A DNA stretch of 45,396 nt from Faecalibacterium sp. UBA1360 (GCA_002306375.1 DBRU01000101.1:14114-59509); one strand, 5' to 3'; counted from the stretch's first letter, positions 7,219-15,798 are shown. The notes: a model not told the origin generated them from the letters alone. A program made the numbers and translations.

Positions 7219-8263
7219 TCAGCCCTTGCCCGCCCCGGGCAGGTAGGCCGCAAAGGCCCCCGGCACCGGGTACAGGCCCTGTTCGTCCGGCCAGGGCGCC
7301 CAGGCGTATCCCTCGGGCAGGGGCACGGCCGTGTCGGTCGCGCCGCGCCAGCCGCCCATTTCCCACACACGGTGGGTGAATATATGCCTGGCGGCGGGCA
7401 GTGGGTCCTGCCAGGTCACGCGTACGCCCAGGGCCGCCAGGGCCGACTCCAGCGCAGCGCGGTGGGGGACCTGACCCTCCAGGCAGAAGGGCTGCCACAA
7501 ACTGGCCAACAGCCCTTTGGCGGGGCGGCGCTGCAAAAGCACCCCCGCCGGGCTGTACACCAGCGCCACGGCCACGGGCAGGCGGGTCTTTTCTTTTTTG
7601 GGGGGCTTGCAGGGCAGCGAAGCCGCCCGGCCCGAGGCGCGGCCCGCGCACAGGGAGGCCAGAGGGCAGACTTCACACCGGGGCGCGCCGGGCAGGCAGA
7701 CCAGGGCGCCCAGTTCCATCAGGGCTTCGTTGTACGGGCCGGGGGCGTCGGGGGGGCATTTCCTCCATGACGCGCCGGGTGAAACGCTGCTTGACGGGCG
7801 GGCGGGTGATGTCGGCATCGTCGTCGAACAGGCGGGCAAACACCCGCAGCACATTGCCGTCCACCGCCGGAGCCGGAATGCCGAAGGCGATGCTGGCGAT
7901 GGCGCCGGCGGTATACTCCCCGATGCCGGGCAAGGCCCGCAACGCCGCCCAGTCGGCGGGCAGCCGGCCCCCGTATTGTTCGCAGATGACCCGGGCGGCC
8001 TTTTGCATGTTGGCGGCCCGGCTGTAATACCCCAGCCCCTGCCACAATTTGCGCAGGCGGTCGGGCTCGCACGCGGCCAGGGCCGCCGGGTCGGGCAGCT
8101 CGGCGATGAACCGCTCATAGTAGGGCAGCGCGGCGGCCACCCGGGTCTGCTGGAGCATGATCTCGCTGACCCAGATATGATAAGCCGAAGGCTCCTGCCG
8201 GAAAGGCAGAAGCCTTCGGTTTTGTTGGAACCAGGGCAGCAGCGCGGCGGCGATGGGCCGCAT
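7219..8263 (-). pseudogene. mutY: A/G-specific adenine glycosylase MutY, frameshifted
   Basis: MutY removes adenine mispaired with 8-oxoguanine. The N-terminal part (frame ending at 7673) has the catalytic-Glu motif SEIMLQQTRVA, the helix-hairpin-helix LPGIGEYTAGAIASIA and the catalytic-Asp motif VDGNVLRV. At the C7 run (plus-strand G7, 7750-7756) the frame shifts after VMEEMPP. The other frame continues with PYNEALMELGALVC, the iron-sulfur motif C-X6-C-X2-C-X5-C and a NUDIX-like C-terminal domain to 7219. Removing one C restores about 347 residues, close to E. coli MutY (350). The ATG overlaps the asnS stop by one base. It could be a real lesion, a slippery phase-variable tract, or a sequencing error. 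Confidence 0.9.
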
Positions 8264-9660
8264 CAGAAGCCACCGCAGGTGCGCGGGAAGGGAATGACGT
8301 CGCGGATGTTGGGGATGCCGGTGACATACATCAAGAGACGCTCGAACCCGAGGCCATAGCCCGCGTGCTTGACCGTGCCGAAGCGGCGCAGGTCCAGATA
8401 CCAGTCGTAGTCGGCCTGCTTGAGGCCCAGTTCGTCCAGGCGGGCGGTGAGCACGTCCAGGCGCTCCTCACGCTGGGAACCGCCGATGAGTTCGCCGATG
8501 CCGGGCACCAGCATATCGGCGGCGGCCACGGTCTTGCCGTCGTCGTTCATGCGCATATAGAAGGCCTTGATCTCCTTGGGATAGTCGGTGACAAAGACCG
8601 GCTTTTTGAACACCTGCTCGGTCAGGTAGCGCTCGTGCTCGGTCTGAAGGTCCATGCCCCAGGACACCTTGTACTGGAAGTTGGCGTCGTTCTGGCGCAG
8701 CAGTTCGATGGCGTCGGTGTAGCTGACCCGGGCAAAGTCGCTTTCGGCCACCAGGTTCAGGCGCTCCAGCAGGCCCTTGTCAAAGAACTGGTTGAAGAAG
8801 GCCAGCTCGTCGGCGCAGTGGTCCAGCAGGTAGCGGATGACATACTTGGTCATGGCCTCGGCGGTGTCCATATAGGTGTTGAGGTCGGCGAAGGCCATTT
8901 CGGGCTCGATCATCCAGAATTCGGCCGCATGGCGGGTGTCGTAGCTCTTTTCGGCGCGGAAGGTAGGCCCGAAGGTGTACACCTTGCCCAGGGCCATGGC
9001 CATGGCCTCGGCTTCCAGCTGGCCGGACACGGTCAGGTTGACCGGGCACTTGAAGAAGTCCTGGCTGAAGTCCACCTTGCCGTCCTCGGTGCGGGGGGTG
9101 TCGCACAGGTTCAGGGTCGTGACCTGGAACATCTCGCCCGCGCCCTCACAGTCGGAGCCCGTAAAGATCGGGGTGTGCACGTAGGTGAAGCCGTTCTCGT
9201 TGAAGAAGCGGTGCAGGGCATAGGCCGCCTGGCCCCGCAGGCGGAAGGCCGCCAGGAAGGTGTTGGTGCGCGGACGCAGATGGGTCATGGTGCGCAGATA
9301 CTCGGTGCTCATCTTTTTCTTTTGCAGCGGGTATTCGGGGCCGCAGGGGCCCAGCACCTCGATGGCGTCGGCGTTGATCTCAAAGGGCTGACGGGCGTCC
9401 GGGGTGAGCACAAGGCGGCCGGTGACCGCAAAGCTGGTGTACAGCCCGCACTTGGCGATCTGGGCATAGTTGTCCAGACGGGCGGCCTCGAACACGATCT
9501 GCACGGGCTTGTAGCAGCTGCCGTCGGTCAGCGAGATGAAGCCGATATTCTTGGAGTCGCGCACGGTCTTGGCCCAACCGCAGACGGTCACGACGGCGCC
9601 GTCGGCAGGGGTGTCGGTGTAGAGCTTGGACAGCTCGGTGCGGTTTTTGAGATATTCCAT
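8263..9660 (-). CDS. asnS: Asparaginyl-tRNA synthetase
   Basis: AsnRS charges tRNA-Asn with asparagine in the cytoplasm. The 465-residue product has the usual family length (E. coli 466). It has an N-terminal OB-fold anticodon-binding domain (VTVCGWAKTVRDSKNIGFI) and a class IIb catalytic core with THLRPRTNTFLAAFRLR, FYMRMNDDGKTVAAADMLVP and motif 3 GLGFERLLMYVTGI. The ATG at 9660 follows GAGGAGAGGG; a longer upstream reading frame has no support. It heads an asnS-mutY unit from the promoter at 9700-9728. Confidence 0.97.
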   Translation of the reverse strand: MEYLKNRTELSKLYTDTPADGAVVTVCGWAKTVRDSKNIGFISLTDGSCYKPVQIVFEAARLDNYAQIAKCGLYTSFAVTGRLVLTPDARQPFEINADAIEVLGPCGPEYPLQKKKMSTEYLRTMTHLRPRTNTFLAAFRLRGQAAYALHRFFNENGFTYVHTPIFTGSDCEGAGEMFQVTTLNLCDTPRTEDGKVDFSQDFFKCPVNLTVSGQLEAEAMAMALGKVYTFGPTFRAEKSYDTRHAAEFWMIEPEMAFADLNTYMDTAEAMTKYVIRYLLDHCADELAFFNQFFDKGLLERLNLVAESDFARVSYTDAIELLRQNDANFQYKVSWGMDLQTEHERYLTEQVFKKPVFVTDYPKEIKAFYMRMNDDGKTVAAADMLVPGIGELIGGSQREERLDVLTARLDELGLKQADYDWYLDLRRFGTVKHAGYGLGFERLLMYVTGIPNIRDVIPFPRTCGGF

Positions 9661-9699
9661 GGGGTCCCTCTCCTCTATCGTTTCTATACAGATAAAGGT

Positions 9700-9728
9700 A
9701 TTATATCGCATCCGACCCCGATTGTACA
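9700..9728 (-). promoter_or_regulatory. Sigma-A-type promoter of asnS
   Basis: TGTACA (9723-9728), 17 bases and TATAAT (9700-9705) on the minus strand, 40 nt before the start codon. The leader is too short for a T-box, and none was seen. Confidence 0.65.
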
Positions 9729-9737
9729 GCCCATTTT

Positions 9738-10922
9738 TCAGCTTTGCCCGCCAAACAGCGCCGCCAGGGTCCGGGCCGCGTACTCGCCGCCCCGCAGGGC
9801 TTCGGCCAGGGTGTTGGCGTGGCCGCCCACTTCGATGAGCAAACTGCCGGTGGTCACATCCTGGTTGTAAAAGCGATAACCGCACAAAACGGGCCGGGTC
9901 AGGCCGGGGTAGGCGGATTCCATGGCCGATTCCCAGGCGGCGGCGAATTTGAGATTTTCCTGCCAGTTGGGCAGGCAGACCGTGGCGCCGTTGTCACACC
10001 CGGCAATGATCATGACCTGGGCGGTGTCCTGCCCGTCGATCTGGCACAGGGGCTTGATGCGCGCGCCGTCGCTCTCGATGGCGTCGCGGTGCACGTCCAG
10101 GATCACCTTGATGCTGGGGTACTTCGCCACCCAGGAGCGGGCGGTCTGGGCGCTGCGGGCATAGCTTTCGGTGTAGCTGGGCGAGTCGTGCAGGGTGGCG
10201 TCCTGCACGGTGTTGATGCCCGCCTCATTGAGCACCTGAGCCATGCGGGCCCCCACCGCCACCATGTTGGCGGCGGTGTCGGTGGTGCGGGCGGAAAAAT
10301 CCGGGTCGAACACCAGTTCGTCCCAGGGCTGGTAGGTCTCGGTGGCGTGGGTGTGCAGGATCAGGACCTGGGGTTCGGCGCTGTCCAGTTCGATGTCAAA
10401 GGGAAGCGGTCCGTCGGTGGCCGCCGCCAGTTCGGCGTCGGTGTGCTGGGTGGAATTTTTGATGCTGCCCGCCGCCAGGCTCACATACCCTGCCCCGCTG
10501 CCCTGGGAATAACGGCGGGCCAGGATCTCGCCGCCGTTTTCCAGGTCGGGGGGCGCGGTGGACAAGGGCGCGGGGTCTGCGTCGGTCTCGTTTTGAAGAA
10601 CGTTCCCGGAAGGCTCGGCGGCCTCGGGCGTGGCGGCGGTCACGGCGGCCGGTTGGGACGGCTCGGGCGTCTGTTCGGCCGGGGCGGTATCGGGAAGCGC
10701 TGCGGAGGAAACAGCGGCCGGGGCGGCCGTGGAGACAGCGATCGTCTGCCCCCAAAGCCGCCCCCTGGCCCCCAGCCCGCCGGGAGCCAGGGCCAGGGCC
10801 GCCGTGCCAAACAGCGCGCCGGCGGCGGGCAAGCACAAAGCGGACCACAGCACCCCTGCCGTCAGCGCCCCCGTCAGGCACAGGGCCCCCAGACCCAACA
10901 GCACGCGGCGCAGCTGCCACAT
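9738..10922 (-). CDS. spoIIP: Stage II sporulation protein P (SpoIIP)
   Basis: SpoIIP is a membrane-anchored peptidoglycan amidase/endopeptidase that works with SpoIID and SpoIIM to thin septal wall during engulfment. The 394-residue product has one N-terminal transmembrane helix (about residues 8-45) and a low-complexity Ala/Pro/Glu linker. The SpoIIP domain follows, with VLILHTHATETYQPW, ILDVHRDAIESDG, MIIAGCDNG and LLIEVGGHANTLAEA, which supply the zinc and catalytic His/Glu positions of this amidase_3-like family. The ATG at 10922 is chosen because GGGGGGATACGCC precedes it. A sigma-E-like -10, CATATACT (10950-10957), lies upstream. Confidence 0.95.
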   Translation of the reverse strand: MWQLRRVLLGLGALCLTGALTAGVLWSALCLPAAGALFGTAALALAPGGLGARGRLWGQTIAVSTAAPAAVSSAALPDTAPAEQTPEPSQPAAVTAATPEAAEPSGNVLQNETDADPAPLSTAPPDLENGGEILARRYSQGSGAGYVSLAAGSIKNSTQHTDAELAAATDGPLPFDIELDSAEPQVLILHTHATETYQPWDELVFDPDFSARTTDTAANMVAVGARMAQVLNEAGINTVQDATLHDSPSYTESYARSAQTARSWVAKYPSIKVILDVHRDAIESDGARIKPLCQIDGQDTAQVMIIAGCDNGATVCLPNWQENLKFAAAWESAMESAYPGLTRPVLCGYRFYNQDVTTGSLLIEVGGHANTLAEALRGGEYAARTLAALFGGQS

Positions 10923-11009
10923 GGCGTATCCCCCCTTCCCCATCGGTGGAGTATATGCACAAAGCGGGGAACAGTTGCCCGGGCAGCGCAAAAAAATTTG
11001 GAAAAAGGC

Positions 11010-11041
11010 TTGCAACCGCCCACAAAATATGCTAGTATAAT
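11010..11041 (+). promoter_or_regulatory. Probable promoter of rpsT
   Basis: A perfect TATAAT (11036-11041) lies 37 nt before the rpsT start. The nearest -35-like hexamer, TTGCAA (11010-11015), is 20 bases away, longer than usual, so the -35 assignment is uncertain. Confidence 0.45.
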
Positions 11042-11077
11042 TTGTACTGTTATGGGTCAACCAAGGAGGTGGAACGA

Positions 11078-11347
11078 ATGCCTAACATTAAATCCCAGAA
11101 GGACCGGGTCGTGCAGGCCAAGAAAGAAGCCGCGCACAACAAGGCCATCAAGACCAGCCTGAAGACAGTGATCAAAAAGGCAGACGCTGCCATCGACAGC
11201 AACGCTGCTGATAAAGACGCCGCCATCCGTGCGGCCGTCGCCGCGATCGACTCTGCGAAGAGCAAGGGTGTCATCCATAAGAACACCGCTGCCCGCAAGG
11301 TCAGCCGTATGGCCAAGCGCAACAACAAGGCCAGCGCCGCGCAGTAA
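11078..11347 (+). CDS. rpsT: 30S ribosomal protein S20
   Basis: S20 is a primary 16S rRNA-binding protein of the small subunit. The 89-residue, Lys/Ala-rich product begins MPNIKSQKDRV, then runs KEAAHNKAIKTSLKTVIKKA and KGVIHKNTAARKVSRMAKR, the standard S20 pattern at the usual length. AAGGAGGTGG precedes the ATG. It is monocistronic, with its own promoter and a terminator at 11364-11400, and is divergent from spoIIP. Confidence 0.98.
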   Translation: MPNIKSQKDRVVQAKKEAAHNKAIKTSLKTVIKKADAAIDSNAADKDAAIRAAVAAIDSAKSKGVIHKNTAARKVSRMAKRNNKASAAQ

Positions 11348-11363
11348 TTTCCCGCATGAAACA

Positions 11364-11400
11364 TTCCCGCCGCAGGGGGCCACCCCGCGGCGGGAATTTT
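11364..11400 (+). terminator. Intrinsic terminator of rpsT
   Basis: TTCCCGCCGC (11364-11373) pairs with GCGGCGGGAA (11387-11396), followed by TTTT, 16 nt after the rpsT stop. Confidence 0.85.
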
Positions 11401-11430
11401 CGTTTGTATGGAAAATACGGGTGTAAAAGA

Positions 11431-11787
11431 TCAGTTCTGGTCCCGGCTTTTGCCCACCAGGGCCGCCAGCAGCGCAAAGACCAGGCTGGCCGCGATGCCC
11501 CCCGACGCGGCGGTGATGCCGCCCGTAAACGCCCCCACGAGCCCCGACTCGTCCACGGCGTCGCACACGCCCTGGGCCAGCAGATGCCCGAAGCCCAGCA
11601 GCGGTACGCTGGCCCCCGCCCCGGCCAGGTCGGCCAGCGGCGCGTACAGCCCCGCCGCGCTGAGCACCACCCCCGCCACCACATAGCCGGTGAGGATGCG
11701 CGCGGGGGTCAGCGCCGTCAGGTCCAGCAGCAGCTGCCCCAGCAGGCAGATGCCGCCCCCCACAAGAAAAGCCCACAGATAGTTCAT
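11431..11787 (-). CDS. spoVAE: Stage V sporulation protein AE (SpoVAE)
   Basis: This small membrane protein belongs to the SpoVA channel that moves Ca-DPA into the forespore and out at germination. The 118-residue product matches SpoVAEb length and has MNYLWAFLVGGGICLLGQ at its start. Several transmembrane helices follow, with VPLLGFGHLLAQGVCDAV and GLVGAFTGGITAASGGIAAS in the middle. AAAGGAGG precedes the ATG, which overlaps the spoVAD stop by four bases. It is the last gene of spoVACDE. Confidence 0.95.
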   Translation of the reverse strand: MNYLWAFLVGGGICLLGQLLLDLTALTPARILTGYVVAGVVLSAAGLYAPLADLAGAGASVPLLGFGHLLAQGVCDAVDESGLVGAFTGGITAASGGIAASLVFALLAALVGKSRDQN

Positions 11788-12818
11788 GCGTGTTCCTCCT
11801 TTTGGGGCGCGCCCAGCTCCACCGCATGGGCGATGCCGGGGATGCTTTCCCCCTGCAAAAAGGTCGTCTGGCTCATCAGCGCGCCGGTAGACAAAAACAG
11901 CACCCGCCGCCACTGCCCGCTTTGCAGCCGGGGCAGGACCATCGCGGCCAGCACGGCGGCGCTGCACCCCGCCCCGCTGCCGCCCGACTTGACGTGTTGG
12001 GAATCCACATCGTACAAAAGGCAGCCGCAGTCCTGATGATTGTCCAGTGAAAATCCTTCCCGGCGCATCTGGGTGTACAGCAGTTCGCTGCCAAGGCGGC
12101 CCAGGTCCCCGGTGAGCAGGGCGTCGAAGTCCTGCGGGGTCGTGCCGGTGGCGGAAAAATAGGCCAGCAGGGTCGAGGCCGCCGCGGGCATCATGGCCGC
12201 GCCCATGTTGTTGATGTCCCGCACCTCGTAATCGCACACGCGCCCGAAGGTCACGGACAGCACCGGCACCCCCGCCGCCCCCGCCGGGCGCAGCAGGCAG
12301 GCCCCGGCGGCCGTGGCGGTCCACTGGGCCGTGGGCGTGCGCTTGCCGCCGTAGTCCAGCGGGGTGCGGAACTGGCGTTCCGCCGCGCAGAAATGGCTGC
12401 TGGTCATGACCAGCGTGCGCTCGCTGTACCCGGCGGCGGCCATCGCCGCACCCAGGCACAATCCTTCGGCCATCGTACTGCACGCGCCGTACAGCCCCGC
12501 AAAGGGCGCGCCCAGGTCCCGCATGGCGTAGGCCGTGGCCGTGCACTGGGCTTGCAGGTCCCCGCCCAGGGCCAGGGTCAGCTTGTCCGCCGTGAGCCCC
12601 GCCTTGCGCAGGCACAAAGCCGCGCACCGGGTTTGCAGGCGGGTCTCGGCCTGTTCCCAGCTGGTGCAGCCTTCGGCCGTGAAGGCGCTGTCCTGCACCA
12701 GTTCGTCAAACCCCGCGGCCAGAGGGCCTTCACTCTCCTTTTTGCCGCCCACCGCCGCCCAGGCCGAAAGCACCGGCGGTTTGGGGAAGATCAGGGTATC
12801 GCCCCGTCGAATGGACAT
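11784..12818 (-). CDS. spoVAD: Stage V sporulation protein AD (SpoVAD)
   Basis: SpoVAD is the thiolase-fold DPA-binding protein of the SpoVA channel, on the outer face of the inner spore membrane. The 344-residue product has LYGACSTMAEGL near residue 110, MTSSHFCAAERQFRTPLDYG, FGRVCDYEVRDINNMGAAM, and GSGAGCSAAVLA with STGALMSQTTFLQGESIPG near the C terminus. All are hallmarks of SpoVAD. GGGAGGG precedes the ATG at 12818. It lies between spoVAC (4-nt gap) and spoVAE (4-nt overlap). Confidence 0.96.
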   Translation of the reverse strand: MSIRRGDTLIFPKPPVLSAWAAVGGKKESEGPLAAGFDELVQDSAFTAEGCTSWEQAETRLQTRCAALCLRKAGLTADKLTLALGGDLQAQCTATAYAMRDLGAPFAGLYGACSTMAEGLCLGAAMAAAGYSERTLVMTSSHFCAAERQFRTPLDYGGKRTPTAQWTATAAGACLLRPAGAAGVPVLSVTFGRVCDYEVRDINNMGAAMMPAAASTLLAYFSATGTTPQDFDALLTGDLGRLGSELLYTQMRREGFSLDNHQDCGCLLYDVDSQHVKSGGSGAGCSAAVLAAMVLPRLQSGQWRRVLFLSTGALMSQTTFLQGESIPGIAHAVELGAPQKEEHA

Positions 12819-12822
12819 CGCT

Positions 12823-13266
12823 TTACCCTCCCCTGTGCATGGCCCAGTAGACGACGCCCCACGCCCAGCTGGCCAGCGTGCCGTATGCCAGCACCGGCCC
12901 GGCAATGACCAGGGCCTTGGCGCCCACGCCGCTGACCCAGCCTTCGGCCTTGAATTCGATGGCCGGGCTGACCACCGAGTTGGCAAACCCGGTGATGGGC
13001 ACCAGCGTGCCCGCCCCGGCCTTGGCCGCCAGTTTCTGGTACCAGCCGAACACCGTGGCCAGCGCCGAGGCAAAGATCAGGCTGATGCTGGTCAGCGTGC
13101 CGGCCAGTTCGGGGGGATACCAGCGCAGGTAGGTCTGGCGCAAGGCCTCCCCCGCCAGACAGATGCCCCCGCCCACAAAAAACGCCCATGCGCAGTCTGT
13201 CAGCAAGGGCGAACGGGGCGCGGCGCGGCGGATCATCTCCTGATACCGCTTGGGGTCCAGTTTCAT
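12823..13266 (-). CDS. spoVAC: Stage V sporulation protein AC (SpoVAC)
   Basis: SpoVAC is the mechanosensitive-channel-like membrane subunit of the DPA transport system. The 147-residue product has the family length. A short soluble start (KRYQEMIRRAAPRSPLLTD) is followed by membrane helices containing CAWAFFVGGGICLAGEALRQ and PITGFANSVVSPAIEFKAEG, both strongly conserved in SpoVAC. A GTG lies one codon upstream of the chosen ATG and fits the GGAAGG site about equally well. It is the first gene of spoVACDE. Confidence 0.95.
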   Translation of the reverse strand: MKLDPKRYQEMIRRAAPRSPLLTDCAWAFFVGGGICLAGEALRQTYLRWYPPELAGTLTSISLIFASALATVFGWYQKLAAKAGAGTLVPITGFANSVVSPAIEFKAEGWVSGVGAKALVIAGPVLAYGTLASWAWGVVYWAMHRGG

Positions 13267-13298
13267 CACGGCAACATCCCTTCCTTTGGATTTGCCGT

Positions 13299-13329
13299 TA
13301 GTATGCGCTCACGCCCCGAAAAATATCAC
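13299..13329 (-). promoter_or_regulatory. Candidate sigma-G promoter of spoVACDE
   Basis: CATACTA (13299-13305) matches the sigma-G -10 consensus exactly on the minus strand. It lies 32 nt before spoVAC, with GTGATA (13324-13329) 18 bases upstream as a weak -35. It overlaps the 3' end of the acetyltransferase gene. spoVA is a classic forespore sigma-G operon, which supports the reading. Confidence 0.45.
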
Positions 13330-13878
13330 ATTGCCCCGGTAGTAGGGTTCGGGGACCATGGTGCGGTAGATCTGTTTGAGGTCACGGTTGATGGCCTCGT
13401 CCCCCGGGTCGGGCCCGCACAAAAGCGCGTAGATCTGGTATTTGACGCCGAACACCCGGCTTTCCATGGCGGTGGCCCGGGCCCCCGCCCGCAGATAAAA
13501 ACCGATGCGACGGCGGGCCACGACCGGGTCGGGGGCTTCGGCGGGATGTTCGCATTCGATGATCAGCGCGCCCAGGCGGTCGGCATAGTATTCGGCCAGC
13601 GCGTGCAGCATGGCCGTGCCGGTCCCGCCGCCCCGGCGCCGGGGCACCACGGCCAGATAGTCGATGAGGGCGTTGGTACAGCCGGGCAAAACGGTCTGCC
13701 AGGCATACCCGACCAGCTCGCCTTCGTCGTCGGTAAAGGCCAGCGGCTCGTAGATGCCCCCGCGCATCATTTTGCGGATGGCGTCAAAGGGCTTGAGTTC
13801 GTCTTCGGGAAAGTCGGCCACCATGTGATCAAGATAGATCTGATGGGCCCGTTCTTCGTCCAGGCGGCGGATGTTCAT
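13309..13878 (-). CDS. GNAT-family N-acetyltransferase
   Basis: The 189-residue product has the acetyl-CoA-binding order of GNAT enzymes. A helix-rich start (MNIRRLDEERAHQIY) precedes beta strands with GELVGYAWQTVL. The pyrophosphate loop PRRRGGGTGTAML is a variant of the R/Q-x-x-G-x-G/A motif, followed by LGALIIECEHP and a GFYLRAGA segment that normally precedes the final strands. The substrate cannot be read from the sequence. AAAGGAG lies 9 nt before the ATG at 13878. It is upstream of spoVAC on the same strand, and divergent from prmA. Confidence 0.85.
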   Translation of the reverse strand: MNIRRLDEERAHQIYLDHMVADFPEDELKPFDAIRKMMRGGIYEPLAFTDDEGELVGYAWQTVLPGCTNALIDYLAVVPRRRGGGTGTAMLHALAEYYADRLGALIIECEHPAEAPDPVVARRRIGFYLRAGARATAMESRVFGVKYQIYALLCGPDPGDEAINRDLKQIYRTMVPEPYYRGNVIFFGA

Positions 13879-13948
13879 ATCGATCTCTCCTTTCTTTGGA
13901 TCGGTGTTGGGGTCGGTTTTACAGCGGTTCTTATAGCATACCACATTT

Positions 13949-13976
13949 TTGCTTTTTTGTGCAGAACGTGTATAAT
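13949..13976 (+). promoter_or_regulatory. Promoter of prmA-rsmE
   Basis: TTGCTT (13949-13954), 16 bases and TATAAT (13971-13976) lie 34 nt before the prmA ATG in an AT-rich gap. Confidence 0.6.
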
Positions 13977-14010
13977 AAAGAATAGCCTACAACAAAAGGA
14001 GAGTTCCCTT

Positions 14011-14934
14011 ATGGAATGGACGGATATCACGATCACCGTACCCCAGCGCTATGCGGACACGGCGGAGGCCATTGCCACGATGGTGGCCAACGGCGGCATT
14101 TATGTGGAGGATTACAGCGACCTGGAACAGCAAGCGTGGGAGATCGCCCACGTGGACCTGATCGAGCAGGAATTGCTGGACAAGCCCCGGGACATCGTGA
14201 AGGTGCACATGTACCTGGCCCCCGACGAGAACCCCGCCGAGGTCCTGCCCCTGTTCCGGGAACGGCTGGAGGCTTCGGGCATCGAATACGAGTTGACCAC
14301 CGCCGGCGTGGAGCAGGAGGACTGGCAGAACGCCTGGAAGAAATACTACCATGCCATGGACATCGGCCGGCGTCTGGCCATCGTGCCCGGGTGGGAGGAA
14401 TACGAGACCGACCGCACCGTCATCACCATGGACCCGGGCATGGCCTTCGGCACCGGGACCCACGAGACCACGTCCCTGTGCCTGGAAGTACTGGATGAGC
14501 GCATCCGGGGCGGCGAGCGCATGCTGGACATCGGCACAGGGTCAGGCATTCTGGCCATTGCGGCCCTCAAGCTGGGGGCGGCAACGGCCGAGGGCGTGGA
14601 CATCGACCCCATGTGCGTGCGCACCGCCGGCGAAAACGCCGCCCGCAACGGCGTGCAGGACCGGCTGAAGGTGCTGGTGGGCGATCTGTCGGACAAGGCC
14701 AGCGGCGTGTACGACCTCATCACGGCCAACATCGTGGCGGCGGCCATTTTGTCCCTGGCGCCCCACGTGCCGGCTTTGATGGCCCCGGGGGCCGTGTTTG
14801 TGGCGTCGGGCATCATCGACACCCGCAAGGAGGAAGTGCTGGCGGGCCTGCGCGCCGCCGGGCTGGACCCCTTTGAAGTGCGGGAAAAGCGGGGCTGGGT
14901 GTGCGTGGTCTGCCGCCGGGCCGGGGAGGTCTGA
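14011..14934 (+). CDS. prmA: Ribosomal protein L11 methyltransferase
   Basis: PrmA uses S-adenosylmethionine to methylate amino groups of ribosomal protein L11. The 307-residue product has an N-terminal substrate-recognition domain (about 1-110, including QEDWQNAWKKYYH) and a class I methyltransferase domain. The latter carries MDPGMAFGTGTHETTSLCLE, motif I MLDIGTGSGILAIAALKLGA, GVDIDPMCVRTAGENAA and ITANIVAAAILSLAP. All are diagnostic of PrmA. AAAGGAGAG precedes the ATG. It is followed one base later by the start of rsmE, the usual pairing in Firmicutes. Confidence 0.97.
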   Translation: MEWTDITITVPQRYADTAEAIATMVANGGIYVEDYSDLEQQAWEIAHVDLIEQELLDKPRDIVKVHMYLAPDENPAEVLPLFRERLEASGIEYELTTAGVEQEDWQNAWKKYYHAMDIGRRLAIVPGWEEYETDRTVITMDPGMAFGTGTHETTSLCLEVLDERIRGGERMLDIGTGSGILAIAALKLGAATAEGVDIDPMCVRTAGENAARNGVQDRLKVLVGDLSDKASGVYDLITANIVAAAILSLAPHVPALMAPGAVFVASGIIDTRKEEVLAGLRAAGLDPFEVREKRGWVCVVCRRAGEV

Positions 14935-14935
14935 T

Positions 14936-15667
14936 ATGCCCCACCGCTACTTTACCGCCGACATCGGCGGCGGGCGGGCCGCACTGACCGGGTCGGACGC
15001 CCACCACCTGGTCCACGTCATGCGGGCCGCCGTGGGCGACACCGTATTGCTGTGCGGGCCCGACAGCCTGGAATACACCGGCCGCGTCGAACAGATCGGC
15101 GACGGACGGGTGGAGTTCACGGTAAGCGAGGGCTGCCCCAGCACGGCGGAGCCTGACGTGGAGGTGACCCTGTTCGCCGCCTACCCCAAACAGGGCAAGC
15201 TGGAGGAAGTCATCCGCCACGGCGTAGAGCTGGGCGTGGGGCGGGTGGTCCCCTTTTTCAGCCGGTACTGCGTGGTCGCCCCCAAAAAAGAGGACGCCAA
15301 AAATCAGCGGTACAACCGCATCGCCGCCGAAGCCGCCAAGCAGTGCGGCCGGGGCCGGGTACCCGACGTGGCGATGCCGCTGCCCGACTTCGGGGCCCTG
15401 TGCGCCGCGCTGAAAGAACACGACCGGGTGCTGTTTTTTTACGAATGCGGCGGCGTATCCTTGCGCGAGGCCCTGGGCGATCTGCCCGCCGGGGCCAGCA
15501 TCGCCCTGGTGACGGGCAGCGAGGGCGGCTTTGCCCCCGAGGAGGCCGCCCTGGCCGCCGAGGCCGGCGCAGTGACCGTGGGCCTGGGGCCCCGTATCCT
15601 GCGATGCGAGACGGCGCCCCTGGCAGCGCTGGCCGCCGTAATGGCGCTGACCGGCAACCTGGAATGA
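14936..15667 (+). CDS. rsmE: 16S rRNA (uracil-1498-N3)-methyltransferase RsmE
   Basis: RsmE is a SPOUT-class methyltransferase for U1498 of 16S rRNA. The 243-residue product has an N-terminal PUA-like domain (HRYF, GSDAHHLVHVMRAAVGD) and a SPOUT domain. The latter shows QGKLEEVIRHGVELGVGRVV, AAEAAKQCGRGRVP, the SAM-binding knot ALVTGSEGGFAPEE and GLGPRILRCETAPLAAL. The start ATG is one base after the prmA stop, with GGGGAGG ahead of it. It is terminated at 15700-15732. Confidence 0.97.
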   Translation: MPHRYFTADIGGGRAALTGSDAHHLVHVMRAAVGDTVLLCGPDSLEYTGRVEQIGDGRVEFTVSEGCPSTAEPDVEVTLFAAYPKQGKLEEVIRHGVELGVGRVVPFFSRYCVVAPKKEDAKNQRYNRIAAEAAKQCGRGRVPDVAMPLPDFGALCAALKEHDRVLFFYECGGVSLREALGDLPAGASIALVTGSEGGFAPEEAALAAEAGAVTVGLGPRILRCETAPLAALAAVMALTGNLE

Positions 15668-15699
15668 TTTGGGGCCCGGAGCCACGGATGTGAACAAGC

Positions 15700-15732
15700 G
15701 GGGGGACGCCTTGCGGCGTCCCCCCTTGTTTT
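15700..15732 (+). terminator. Intrinsic terminator of prmA-rsmE
   Basis: GGGGGGACGCC (15700-15710) pairs perfectly with GGCGTCCCCCC (15715-15725) around a TTGC loop, followed by TTGTTTT. Flanking ACAAG/TTGT can extend the stem with one bulge. Confidence 0.9.
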
Positions 15733-15798
15733 ACGCCCCGGTCCATGGTATGCGCCCGCCGGGGCGCAGGTTCCGGGGCAACATCTGTGTAAGACCGC

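Noticed and set aside
9661..9737. T-box or other amino-acid riboswitch before asnS
   Set aside because: The promoter lies within 70 nt of the start codon, leaving no room for a T-box leader.
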